Assembly: GCF_011397635.1 (NCBI RefSeq)
Contig: NC_064764.1
Location: forward strand, 42,274,955 to 42,338,954
Reading direction: 5' to 3'
Origin: Epinephelus fuscoguttatus
Taxonomy: Eukaryota; Chordata; Actinopteri; Perciformes; Serranidae
DNA length: 64,000 nucleotides
Of the stretch, positions 1 through 13,200 are shown piece after piece. Every line of letters begins with the position of its first letter. Positions within the stretch are counted from its first letter, which is position 1. The notes under the pieces were generated by a model, which saw only the letters and a program-made list of their open reading frames with translations, searched no databases and was not told where the DNA came from. Made by a program: the position numbers and the translations under genes.

Positions 1-175
1 TTGGATCATTTTTGCCTCAGGTTTTAGCACCGAAGCACAAATTTCACGGTCATTACTTTATTGTTACGAAAAATCAAGTTAAAATCAAAGTGTTTTATAT
101 TGTTTGAACTGATTTCTTTTTCTTTTTTGAGTCTGTATTTTATTTTGTTTGCTTTTCTGTGTTTTGTTGTATTTT

Positions 176-300
176 AGGTGCCCTCGTGAAACATCTTGGC
201 CAAAGGGACAGCAGATGAAAAATAGCCTTTTGGAATTTTTATACTGTGTGTATTTATTAATGTGCACTGGCCCTTCTTAAATAAACTGAACTGAACTAAA
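176..300 (+). mobile_element. Possible LINE 3' tail
   Basis: A stretch resembling the 3' end of fish CR1/L2/Rex-type LINEs runs up to an AATAAA followed by ACTGAACTGAAC. It is followed by a (GT)n tract at about 315-346. No coding part is seen upstream inside the window. The assignment rests on remembered resemblance only. Confidence 0.3.
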
Positions 301-311
301 ATGTCACATCG

Positions 312-347
<36 letters not shown>

Positions 348-1072
348 AGGAGATCGGCACTGGCACAGAGCGCAGAGGAAAACTGATACCGTGAGCATTT
401 ATCAGTACTACGCTCTTTGATCATGTAGCCCCGAGGCTAATTTAGTACCGGGTTTCAGTACCTATCCTTAATCAAAACACAAACGAAGTGAAGCTTGTAG
501 AAATGAAATAAAGTTCGCAGCGGCTGCTCGTACCAGGAAGTGCAGAACGCTGCAAGTGTGTGTTCCACCAATCAGCGTTCTTCAGCACACAGCCCCGCCC
601 CTCAAGATATCCGGGGAATCTGAAAAGTCCTACCCTCCTTGTTAGGTACTTTTTCAGGGAAAGTTTTTTTCTCGGGTAATTTCAGTGGAAACGCGCCGAG
701 GCTTTTCAAAATCCTGGGTAAATGAGAAAAGTTCCTGAAAAGAGACAAAACAACAACAAGAAAGAGTCTAAACAAACATAAAGTCTGTGTGGTGGTGGGG
801 CCCTCTGCATGTCTGAGCCCGGGGCCCATTGTCTCCTCATCCCCTGCACGTGCACGCGGAGAGGCGTGGGGCGTGCGTGTCGCTCCTGGTGAATGAAATG
901 AAATGAGTAACTGCTCAGCGTCACTCATCCGAGGAAAAGACGCATCCTGTCCAACAGTGTGTGGACACTTTGACCCTCTGTCCCACAGTCAGTCCCGCAG
1001 TCCAACAACGGCCCTATTGTAGAGTCAGACCCCCCCCCATCGTGCCTCACCACAGCTAACGGACCTCCCGCT

Positions 1073-1111
<39 letters not shown>

Positions 1112-1364
1112 GTCACCAGCTTTACGCACACGTATGATATGCGTGTGTGTGTCTGAGGTGTGCAGGGCCTCCGACACTCCGAGCGGAAGAAGTGAGAGTT
1201 GTTTGGTGGAACATTAACTCCAGTCTGCTTTAAGAGGATTCATGACCGAGCCTCTACACTCGTGTCCTCGGAGCAGAGACGGAGTGGGACGGACTTGGAA
1301 ATCAGTCAGCAGCTCCCGATGCGACAGCAAACATCCACAAAGTCTCCACAGCAAATAAAGCACC
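301..1364. other. 5' flank and presumed promoter/5'UTR region of slc15a2
   Basis: No open reading frame of note. The stretch holds (GT)n at about 315-346, a (CA)n run at about 1073-1111 and a C-run at 1031-1038. The 5'UTR immediately before the start codon is open from roughly 1150, but I see no convincing TATA box or initiator, so the transcription start cannot be placed. An upstream noncoding exon is possible. Confidence 0.4.
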
Positions 1365-4300
1365 ATGAGTAAGGTAAGAAGTGTGTGTGCAGCGGACTGT
1401 TTGAGGGGCTCAGACGTTTTTAACAAATGATTTAAAGCCACTGTTAAAGAAAAAAAAAAGTTTTCTGGAGTGTGTGTGGATCAGAGGCGAGGACAGAGGA
1501 CAGAGGACAGACGGAGCGGAGCGGCTTCTGGTGTCTGATAAATGGAGTGAAAATGCGTTTTCGTCTCGTCCTGTAAGTGAATCTGCAGCCGAGTGTTTGA
1601 GACTCACAGATCAGGTCCGTCTCTGCAGACCAGGACTCAGAGATCAGATCCGTCTCTGCAGACCAGGACTCAGATCAGATCCGTCTCTGCAGACCAGGAC
1701 TCAGAGATCAGATCCGTCTCTGCAGACCAGGACTGCAGGAGCGCTAAGTTAGTAGTGAGATGATGCAACAGGCGCTCAGGCTGCAGGGACCGTTTGGAGA
1801 TCTGGTGCCACACATGCACTCAGGACTTGTGTGGAGACACATGGTCACAGCTGAACATTTAAAGGGTCATTTCACCAACATAGAACACAGGGAGACTTAC
1901 AACCACCCACAGAGACAGACTATCAGCCTGGCTGAGCACACTTTGTTTTAATAGCACAGATTTTGACCTGGCCCAGCATCGGCCCAAACTCAGCACGCTG
2001 GCTGAAATTATTCTGAGACTCTGCTGAGACTCTGCCGTCACTGGTTTTCACTGAAACCAAGTCCTCCTGAGGAAACTGTCCCTGAGAGCTGTTAACAGAG
2101 AGTTTTCCAGAGTCAGAGGGACACTGGTTGATAAAACAACCTGAGGGTCCACTGTCTCCTGGAGCTGATGTTCACATCACTCAGTGATCATCAGGTGTGG
2201 AAATGGAGTTAAAAGACACTCCTCTGAAGGACAAAGTCAGTTTACTGTGAAATTTAAAAATATATTTAGATATGAGTTTATCATGTGCAGGACGATGATC
2301 ATAAACCAGCACACTGTTTGTTTCAAAAAGTCCAGTTTGGATTAAGAGGCGTCCAGCAGTGAGCGAAAACAGGAACGTCTCTCTTTCTAGAGCCCGTGTT
2401 TGATTTGTGTGTTCTGGGCTACTGTAGAAACAACATGGCCGCCTCAGAGGAAGGCGACCCACACTCCAGAGTCCTGCACTTTAAAATGTTGGTGAGCATT
2501 GCTAGTGATTATAGTTTCCTTGATATTACTGCTATATGTAGATACGTGCTATATAAAGGCACATATGACTTTATGTGCTAGAAAATATATATTAACTTAA
2601 GATTTTGAGGCAAGATGACTTTGGGGCCCAGACATTTTAACTTTGATGGAGAAAAATCTCTCACACATTTTAGCAACATTTTTTTCTGACATTTTATTGA
2701 CATTTTTTTGGACATTTTGTCAACAATATATTATGCCTTTGGGGGACATTTTTGGATTTTTTTGGGACGTTTTATCAAACAATTTCAGACATTTTATTAT
2801 TTTTTTTGGGCACTTTATCAACTTATTTTCAGACTTTTTATTAACATTTTCTTCTGATATATTATCAACATTTTTTGGACAGTTTATTAACATTTTCTTC
2901 TAGTATTTTATTAACTTTTTAAAAAACATTTATCAAAATTTTCTGCATGATCATATTAAAAGTGTTGAAATAGTCTGAAAGTATTTTTTTCTATTTTTGC
3001 ATATTGATTTACTCCAGTGAATCATGAGTTCTTAACAGAATCAGCCACATTCCTGTTATTCCATGTCCAGTATCAGTCAGCTCTGTTAGAGACAGAGGAA
3101 ATATTGATTATACCTGCTCCTTTTTTTAATATTTGACAAAGAGATTAGACAGTGGATTATGAATTAACTGACAGAGGGTTTAACACTTCTTACTGCACCT
3201 GGTTTAAAAAGTGTCGACTCCCAGTCAGTGAACAAACTGTGTCCTCTTTCAGAAACTATGTGGGACCAATTATCCCGTCAGCATCTGCTTCATCGTGGTG
3301 AACGAGTTCTGCGAACGCTTCTCCTACTATGGCATGAAAGGTACGTAACTTTCCACAGGTGGAAACATGTGGTCGCACAGATCGACCTGAAGAACAGGAT
3401 TCTGTGTGAACAGTGTTTGACACAAAGCTGAACGAGCAGTGATGCTCATAGAGTCAGAGTTACAGAGAGCCTTCAGACTGGGGTCTCCACCTTCCCTCAC
3501 ATGACCTCACTGACACTCACATGTCATTTCCTCTTCAAGCAGTTTAAATCGACACTTCCAGGAACAGGAAGTGAAGTTCACTTGATGAGAAGGTGTGATG
3601 AGGTTTGAGGAGCAGGAACCAGAGGGAGATTAATATTTTTGTCTGATGAATAACTTAAATATCGATGAACTGAATAATCACCTCATCACTGCATCAGTTC
3701 ATTGTGAGTGAGCAGCTTTCACCGTTCAGTGTCTCACTCTGAGGACTGAGTTCACACGAGCAGCCAGAAAACATCATTTGCCACGGCGTGTTGTCAGAAA
3801 CCTCGTGAACGCATGAATCAATCATTTGAGCTGAGTGTGACAGAGAAAGAAAAAACTCTTCACTAACCAGCTTTTTCTCAAAGCTTTCAGACACGTCTTT
3901 AGTTAACAACTGTCTGCTGAGGAAGATCATGTGCTGCAGTTGAAAGCTCAGGGAAAAGCTTTGAAGCTGACTTTGAATGAAGAGTTTTTCATCAGATAAT
4001 TTCTGTGAACAAGGTGACCGGTAAACATGACCATGTGACTCTGATGTATCTGCTCATGTGGTGACATCATGTCCAGGCTGGTAACAACAACAGTTAGTTT
4101 ATCTTCTTAAAGGGGAACATCAACAAACTTAATAACTCTTGTATGTTATTTCCATGGCCGAGAAGAGTTCAGTCAATAATTGTGAACATGAGCTTCTCTT
4201 CCTCGAAGCCAAAATGTTGATGACATTTTTTTTTTTTTTTTTTATAAAATGAAATGTCAGAAAAATATTTTAAAAAATGTTCATAAAATATCATAGAAAA

Positions 4301-5413
4301 TGTTACATTTACAACATTTGGAAAAATTGGTGATAAAACTTCCAAAAATATTAGGAAAATATCTGAAAAAAATGTAAATAAAATGTCAAAAAAAGTTAAA
4401 AAAAAAATAAAAAATAAATAAATCTAAAGCTATTTTGAAATTATCCCAAAAAAATGTTAATGAAATGTCCAAAAAAGTTGATAAAATGTTTTTTTTTAAA
4501 AATCAGTAAAATGTCCGAAAATATGTAAATAAAATGTCTCAAAAATGTTGAAAAAACTTCCAAAAAATAGTGTGAAATTATCAGAAAGAAATTTCATGAA
4601 ATGTCCAAAAAAGTTAATGACATTTCTGAAAAAACACTTGATAAAATATCTGAAAAAATCTTCATAAAAGTTCTGAAAAAATATTATGAGATATAGATAT
4701 CTGGAGTGTCGATAAAATATCCAAAAAAAAGTTGATAAAATGTCTGAAAAGAAATGTTGATTTAAATGTCAGAAAAATGTCGATAAAATATTCTAAAAAT
4801 ATCTGATTTGTTTTTTACAAAATGTCTTAGAATATATTATTAAAATGTCCAAAAACATTAATAAAATGTCTGTAAAAAGAGGAGTGAGTCTCAAACTTGT
4901 GATGTCATCAAGTCTAAAGTCTGGAGCTGCTCCATAAACGATGAATGGGAGAGTGAAGTTTGTCGTGTTTTTACACCTAAATGAACGTTATTATTAGTAC
5001 ACGTGTTCTCAGTTGTGAAGTTTGGACTCTACATGTCCTCTGATCGGGGTCACAGTTTCATGCTCGTGTGTCTGTTCACAGCGCTGCTCACGCTTTACTT
5101 CGTCAACTACCTGCACTGGGACGAGGACCTCTCCACCGCTATCTACCACGCCTTCGGCAGCCTCTGCTACTTCACACCCATCCTGGGAGCGCTCATCGCT
5201 GACTCCTGGCTCGGAAAATTCAAGTGAGTACCGTGTCCTTCGTCCCCGAAAACATTAAAGGGTCAGTTCACTCAGAATCACCAACAACTAGGTGTCAGAT
5301 GTGTCATCATGGATCTGTAGTTTCATCATCACTGGTGTGTTTTATCCTCTTTAACCTGAGAGCTCTGTCTGAGTTGTGTAACAGCTCCTATTAGAGGGGG
5401 TGAATCACTCCGA

Positions 5414-5450
<37 letters not shown>

Positions 5451-7170
5451 TGTTGTATAATAAGTGCTCTGACTGTCGGTCACCACTGTCCACAGGACCA
5501 TCATCTACCTGTCCTTCGTCTACGTCATCGGCCATGTGGTGAAGTCGGTCGGAGCCATTCCCACTGTGGGAAACACCACCGTGCACATGTGAGTGATCAG
5601 GAGCTGGTTCAGGACCAGTGCTGTCAGACAGAGGACACACACAGGTCTCTGTTATTACTGTGCATTAAGGTGTGTGGTGCCAGCCCAGTTCAGCCCAGTT
5701 CAGCCCAGTCAGCAGAAGAAAATGTGGCTTTGTTGTGTTCAAACAATGAATATGTGACACTGCAGGAGCTCATCAGGTCAGTTTATATGTGTAGAGGGTG
5801 AAATCAGATGGGATGGATCGCAGCCTTCAGACGAGTCCTCCTCATTCATGGCTGCAGTCACACACTTTATACTGAGTGCACGATGAACGGGAGCGCGTCG
5901 TGAGAGAGGAGACAGAGGGAAGTCTTCACAGATTATTTTCTCTGTTGAACAAGTTATTACATCATCAGTTAGACAGTAAGAGACGTCTGTCACAAGTTCC
6001 CACAGTCCAACATGACGTCATCAGATTGTGCATTCTGTCCAACCAACAGTCCGACACCTGAAGACCTTCATTTTACATAAATCAAATTAATCCAAACTGT
6101 TGAAGCACAGGATTAATTCCTCCGTGAGTGAAGAGCCGTGTCCCTCCCTGATAACGGTTGTGTTCATGTTTTCATTTTCATTGTAAAGCCCTGATGAAGA
6201 CATGAAGTGGTCCACACGTGTCGGCTCGTTTAATCATTTAGCCTCGACAGCAGGGCTGCAGCGAATAGTCGACTAATCAATGACCACTATCAAAATAATC
6301 GGTGACTAATTCAGTAGTTGACTAATCGGTTTGAGTCTTTTCATAGAAAAGTTCTTTAAAAGTACCCAAAATACTCTTACTGCAGCTTCTTACGTTCAGA
6401 TATCGGCAGCTTTACACACTCTCCCATGATGGTGAACTCAAACCCTTCGACGTGAGTACGAAACAAGACATTAGATGACATCATTTTGGGGTTTGGGAGA
6501 GACAGACCGACATTTTTCAACATTTTAACACATTTTTCAATAAAACGATTAGTCGACAAACAACAATGAAAATAATCGTTAGTTGCAGCCCTACTCTGCA
6601 GTAAAGACTTTTAAATATGTACTTCCTTGTTCTTTATATTGATGGAGAGCCTTCCTGTAGATCTCCACTCACCATGAGCACCCGACACAAGGTTTTGATC
6701 TGCCTTTGAGTTGCCTCTCTCTTTTTAAGGTTTCATTTTTTGTTGGGCAACTTCAGACTATCAGTTTCTGTAACGCCCCACCGCTGACCCAGACTAACCA
6801 CATACGACACCTTTAAACCATCAGTCATTAATAAATCATGCAAACAAGATAATAACTCTCAGACTGAGAGGCAGCGGTCCCCGCACACCACCTCTCCTCC
6901 TCTGCTGCTGCCACACAAGCTCTTTAACACTTCCTCCCCAGGCCAGGTGCAATACAGCTCGTTAGGTAACACAGCTCACCTGGGCAGATGCACACCTGAG
7001 GGAAAGTGACAGCAGCACAGAACACACACAGCTGTAACAGTTTGAGTGCTGCGGTTCACACGTCCTGTATCCTCATTATCAGCAGGTTATTTGCATGTGT
7101 ACGTTTCAGTGTGTTCAGTGTGACAGTTAACTCAAACTGTTCTGTGCGTCCACTGTCGTTATCAGCTGTT

Positions 7171-7201
<31 letters not shown>

Positions 7202-10200
7202 TGCAGCTCTCTGTCCATGGTAGGTCTGATACTCATAGCTTTCGGCACCGGAGGAATCAAACCCTGCGTGGCGGCGTTTGGAGGAGACCAGTTTGATGAG
7301 GAACATGTAAGTCACCGCACTTCCTGTTCAGTCTGAAGACACAGTGTGTTGTACGGTGTGTACAGTGGCGTCCCTGAAGGACACAGTGAGTTACATCATC
7401 TGGGACGAGTCAGTATGAATGAGATTTATCCAGCAGGAAGCAGTCTGAGTGAACAGGAAGTCAAAGTGTCGTCTGTTGGTGATGGAAGAGTTTGATTTGT
7501 TTTCAGTTCTCACTCTTTAACTTCATATCACACAAACTCTACGTTCTAAATTGTGACTGTTTACATTTCATTTATCTTTTCACAGTATAATTACAGTGTT
7601 TAAAACGTGTCTCCTGATTATTTCGTTGATCTCCTGCAGGGCACCGAGAGGCAGAAGTTCTTCTCCATTTTCTACATGTCCATCAACGCCGGCAGCCTTC
7701 TGTCCACCGTGATCACTCCCATACTGAGAAGTGAGCAGCCTTAATGTTCAACACGTTATATAACCAATCAGGTGACCAGGTGTCTCTGACATCACTGCCG
7801 TTAACGCTGGATTTACTCCCGCAGGTGACGTGCAGTGTTTCGGTGGAGACTGCTACGCTCTGGCCTTCGGGGTTCCTGCAGCTCTGATGATGGTGGCTTT
7901 AGGTGAGTGTCCGTCCACCCGTTACATCATCCGACAGACGCCAGAGGAAAATGTTGGCATTGTATGTTTCATACATATCGTTATCAATGATGTGTATGTA
8001 AAGTGTAATGGTAGGTGATGTAGTTCATGAGCTGACTGTGCCATCGGGAGGAGGAGGGCATGGTGGAAGGTGTGGCACCATAAAGACACCTGCCAAGCTG
8101 CAGACAACTGTTTGAGACCGACAAGCGAGTCATCACTATATTTCCAGCGGCATTTTAGTCACCAAACATGGGTGTTTTTAGCAACACGTCACCAGTGGCC
8201 AGTAGACTTGGGGGCGGCATGGTGGTGCAGTGGTTAGCACTGTTGCCTCACAGCAATAGGGTGGGTTGTTCTCCCTGTGTCAGCGTGGGTTTGACCGGAC
8301 AAAGCCACTCTTCGTCAGGACGGCTGCCTCCGTCTCACTCAGACTCACCTCAGCTCTGGGTCTGCAGCTGCATGTACCAGAGAACAGTGTGAAAACAAGG
8401 AGCGCTCACTCTGCAGCTGCAGCTGAGGACCAAAAACATCCCCAGATGTAAACAACACACTGACTGACGAACAAGCAAATATAAAAAGAAGAATGTCAGA
8501 GGCGTCTGCAACTGATGATTTGGCGCCAAATTAAGGTTCAGCTTTATTTTTGAGTGAGATATCTGAACAGCAGTCGGACGGCCATGACAGTTTGAATATT
8601 GGTGATGGTTAAAACACATTAAAACAAATGAATGCACTTTGTGCTCCAAGGAAACAAATAAAAGCACCAGGCTGTAACGTAATGCCACATTTTCATGTCT
8701 CTACATCGGTGATAGCCTCAGCTGGAGGCATCATGTCGTCAGGTTGTGCATCCGTCTGTTCCTCAAAGTTGGCACAAATATCCAGCGAGGAATGAACTGA
8801 TAAGAATTTGGTGCTCAAAGGTCAGTTTGACCTCACAAACATGTTTCTGTCCACAACTCAAGAATTCATTCACTAATTGTGACCAAACTTGACACAAATG
8901 TGTAACTGGATAAAATAATGAAGGTCAAAAGGTCAAAGGTCAGCTTGACTGTGACATCATCATGTTTTAACGTCATATCTCAGGAACAGAAGGGGAGACA
9001 TTTGGTCAGATACTGAATTGGTGACTCTAATCTTGAAACTGTGCTGATTGTATAGATCTTCTGTGTGTGAAGCATCCATGTTTTCACTGACATGGATGGA
9101 GACTGTCAGAGACACTGGACTGGTGGGCGGAGTCATACAACCACAGGATGGACTGGTGGGCGGAGTCATACAACCACAGGGTGGGCTGGTGGGTGGAGTC
9201 ATACAACCACAGGGTGGACTGGTGGGCGGAGTCACACAACCACAGGGTGGACGGGTGGGTGGAGTCATACAACCACAGGGTGGGTGGAGTCATACAACCA
9301 CAGGGTGGACTGGTGGGCGGAGTCATACAACCACAGGATGGACTGGTGGGTGGAGTCATACAACCACAGGGTGGACTGGTGGGCGGAGTCATACAACCAC
9401 AGGGTGGACTGGTGGGCGGAGTCACACAACCACAGGGTGGACGGGTGGGTGGAGTCATACAACCACAGGGTGGGTGGAGTCATACAACCACAGGGTGGAC
9501 TGGTGGGCGGAGTCATACAACCACAGGGTGGACGGGTGGGCGGAGTCATACAACCACAGGGCGGACTGGTGGGCGGAGTCACACAACCACAGGGTGGACT
9601 GGTGGGCGGAGTCATACAACCACAGGGCGGACTGGTGGGTGGAGTCATACAACCACAGGGCGGACTGGTGGGCGGAGTCACACAACCACAGGGTGGACTG
9701 GTGGGCGGAGTCATACAACCACAGGGTGGACTGGTGGGTGGAGTCACACAGCCACAGGGTGGACTGGTGGGCGGAGTCATACAGCCACAGGGTGGACTGG
9801 TGGGCGGAGTCATACAACCACAGGGTGGACTGGTGGGCGGAGTCACACAACCACAGGGTGGACTGGTGGGCGGAGTCATACAACCACAGGGTGGACTGGT
9901 GGGCGGAGTCATACAGCCACAGGGTGGTGACTCTAGTTAATATTAGTGTCCAGATTGCATCAGATTGAAGTACAGACTTGCATCTGTATGCTGACAGTGT
10001 GTTTGTATGAAGTCCAGTGTGTGACGCGCTGGGCTTCCTCTAGATCAAGGCCCTTCCTCATTCGTCCTGACAGTCAGTTGTCCCTGCTGCAGACTCCCCT
10101 CTCTGATCCGTGTGGGCTTCACGCTCCGCTGACCACTCACTGTGAAAACAAGCTGTGAGTTTATTACTGGAGGGGCCGCAGATCGCAGTGAGGATGACAC

Positions 10201-13200
10201 AGAGTACGAGCCTCAGTGGTCGAGGCCTGAGGCTTGTTTACAGCACGTTAGATTTTATTTCAGAAGCCATTAAAGAGGACAAAACATCCATACATGGTAA
10301 CGCACTCTGACAGATTCTGCTGTTTCTCCTCATGTCGGTGAGGAAATAAATACAGAGCCAATAAGATCATGTTGGCACTTCTGCTACCAAGCAAGTGGAG
10401 AGCTTGTTTGCACAACAGCTGAACTGTTTCCAACATAAACTGTTTTGTTCACTCCTCCGGGTCCGGCCTAACTCTTCATCCATCTTGTGTAGTTGTGTTC
10501 ATTGCTGGCAGCGGGCTGTACAAGAGGAATCCTCCCCAGGGAAACATCCTGTTGGAGGTCTGCAAATGCATCGGGGTGAGTCATCTCTCAGTTTTATTTA
10601 TGTGCAAATGGATTCATTCACTTTGGTTTGCTGTCCAGGAACATTGTGTTTTGTAATAACAACACAAATTTTGCAAATTGCTTCTGCTTCTGTCTGATTG
10701 TCAATTCTGGTATTTTCTTTTTGCAGTTTGCCATCGAAAACCGCTGGAACAGATCGAAGTATGACTCTCCGAGGAAACACTGGCTGGACTGGGCTGAGGA
10801 GAAGTACTCAGTAACTGCACTCCTACTGCTAACTCCTGCATTTCTCAGAAAGAGAGCACCACTGGTTTCAGTGCAGTAACACGATCTGTGTGTTTCTGTG
10901 TCAACAGAAGCGACTGATCCAGGAGATTAAGATGGTGCTGCGGGTTTTGGTGCTCTACATCCCGCTGCCGATGTTCTGGGCTCTGTTTGATCAGCAGGTT
11001 TGTAAAGACACCTTGAGTTCCTTTCTTTAATATGTCCAATTCCACAGTTCATGCACCGTGTACTGAAGCTGAGTGTCTGAGAAAACCAAACGAGGCTCTC
11101 TGAATGTCACTCTGACCCTTCACCGCTGTGGTTTGAAAATGTGTCAACAAGTGTTGGACGCATCGCCACGGAGACTTTCATGTCAAAAAGTCTTTCAGGC
11201 GATCAGTGGAGACTCCAGGAAGTTACGGTTTCCAGCCAAGACGTTCAGACACATGACCCCACTGTGAAAGAGTGAATCGTCCCTTTTATGCTTTAGTTTT
11301 TCTACAAATTAAACAAACGAGATAAAACATTTTAATTAGTGAGCTGCAGGGGGGCGGGGAGGCAGCTGTGGAAGCGTTGGACGATTGGCTTTTCATCAGA
11401 ACAAAAACTAATGCCGTCAGAATGATGATATAATCATACAAGTGGGTAAATAAAGTAAATTATTTTATGTAATGTTCATAGTGAGCATCACACATCTGAA
11501 ACAGTCTGTAACTTGGATGAATAGAAACAAGTTCTCATCACTTTTAATTAGACTGAATGAAGAAGACAGTAGTTCTCTAAAACTGGTGTAGGTCAGGGCG
11601 TCCAGGAGCGCAGTGGTTAGAGTTGGCATCCCATGTACCAAGGCAATGTTTGTGCTGCAGCAGCCGTGGGTTCGATTTCAGTCTGAGGCCCTTTGCTGCA
11701 CTTCATCCCCCAGTTTGGGCTGCTTCAGCCGCTGACTGGGTGTCAGTCTCTGGAGCTGCTGCCTGCTCTCCTCCCTCCTGAGGTGGTCTGTAGCAGCAGG
11801 GAGTGAGGTGGAGGACACACTGTGATTTGAGGCTCTAACTAACGTTAGCTACATAAACGCTAACCTGAAGCTGCAGCTGTGAGTCTTTGGCTCCTGTTAG
11901 CAGGAGGCTAAACTGTTAGCATCATGTTGTCTCCATGTCTGCAACTCTTCACTGATACTGACACGTGTTTTATTTAGTTTATTGTCAGACTCTCTTTCAG
12001 ACTCTGTTTGATCAGCCCGTCTCTTTGTTGGGTTGCTCTGCAGTGGAGACAGTTGTTGGCAATGCTGGAGCAGCAACTTTCTCTGCAGGATTCTCCTCCA
12101 TTGAATCAGGTTTTCACCATCTGAAGGAGCGTGCACACTCTTCTGCATTTGCAGATCAGCCAATAAGAACGCCCTCTCTCTGAAATGACCTGTGATTGGT
12201 CAAAGTGTTTTGTCACAGGCTAGATTTTCTAAAGCCTCTAAATAACAGAGCCAAGAGGAGGAGCAGGAGTCTAGTTCTCCCTCACACCACTTGGATTACA
12301 GTATGATAAAAGTTTATTATGGGATTGTTTCCCAGTGACACCAGAATGAGACTCTCAGCTTGAAGTCAAGTATCATATTCACGTTTTGATTGCTCGTGCG
12401 TGCGTGACCAGTCTCCTCAGTCAGCATGAGGTCAAGGTCCTGTGTCACTGCTCTCTTTTTAAAGTCCCATAACTATGTGTTATCTTCTCCTCTGACCAGA
12501 ACTCAACACAAGCGTCTGATTATGGAAAACCTCAAAGCCACGTTCAACATTCCTGAGCCCCGGCCCTCCTGAACTCACTCTCTGTTTAACACTAACTCTG
12601 ACACGTCTCCCCTGGAGGACATGTCAGATCTTTACTCATTATTCTCTCTAGGAAAAACACAACTCAGGTCTGCTGTGGTGATGGGTCATCATGCTAAGCT
12701 AAGCTAAGCTAGCAGTGAAGCTGATGCTTTACAGTGACAGTGACAGTCAGTGTTTGTCTTTGCTGCAGGGCTCCCGCTGGACGCTTCAGGCCACGAGGAT
12801 GAACATGGCTTTTGTAAGTTTCCTTCATGAGATAACGGAGGTGTAACGATGTGTTAGCAGCTGATAACATCTCTTATTGCTCTTTGATATCAGTGGGCGG
12901 GTCTGAGATTCATCTGATTGCTCAATAAGTCCTGTAAACGTTTCTTTTGTCAGGGTGTTGCTGCAACTCATCGTTTTACTCCAGTAAATGACGAAGTTTA
13001 TGATCTATATAAAACACAAACTGGTCCAGTTGGATGTGAACTTTATTGGGCGATGCTAACCTTAATTATCCTGTTAAATTTATGGAGTTAAAGTTTAAAT
13101 GGTTTTCCTGATAAAGATGAAATCTTCTTCTCTTCCAGGGAGATTCCTTCAATATTAAGCCGGACCAGATGCAGGTGTGTGCAGGTCGTCCCGCCCTCAG

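Noticed and set aside
5003..5227. 74-aa ORF with its own Met as a separate gene
   Set aside because: Its C-terminal part is slc15a2 exon 3, and the N-terminal part is intron ahead of the TTCACAG acceptor at 5081.
9118..9927. Regular repeat array as a CRISPR
   Set aside because: Units are contiguous with no unique spacers, in a vertebrate intron.
9048..9968. Long ORFs up to 306 aa on both strands (repeating [11 protein letters not shown] type)
   Set aside because: They are produced by a 33-bp minisatellite whose unit length is a multiple of three. They occur in several frames at once and lie inside an slc15a2 intron.
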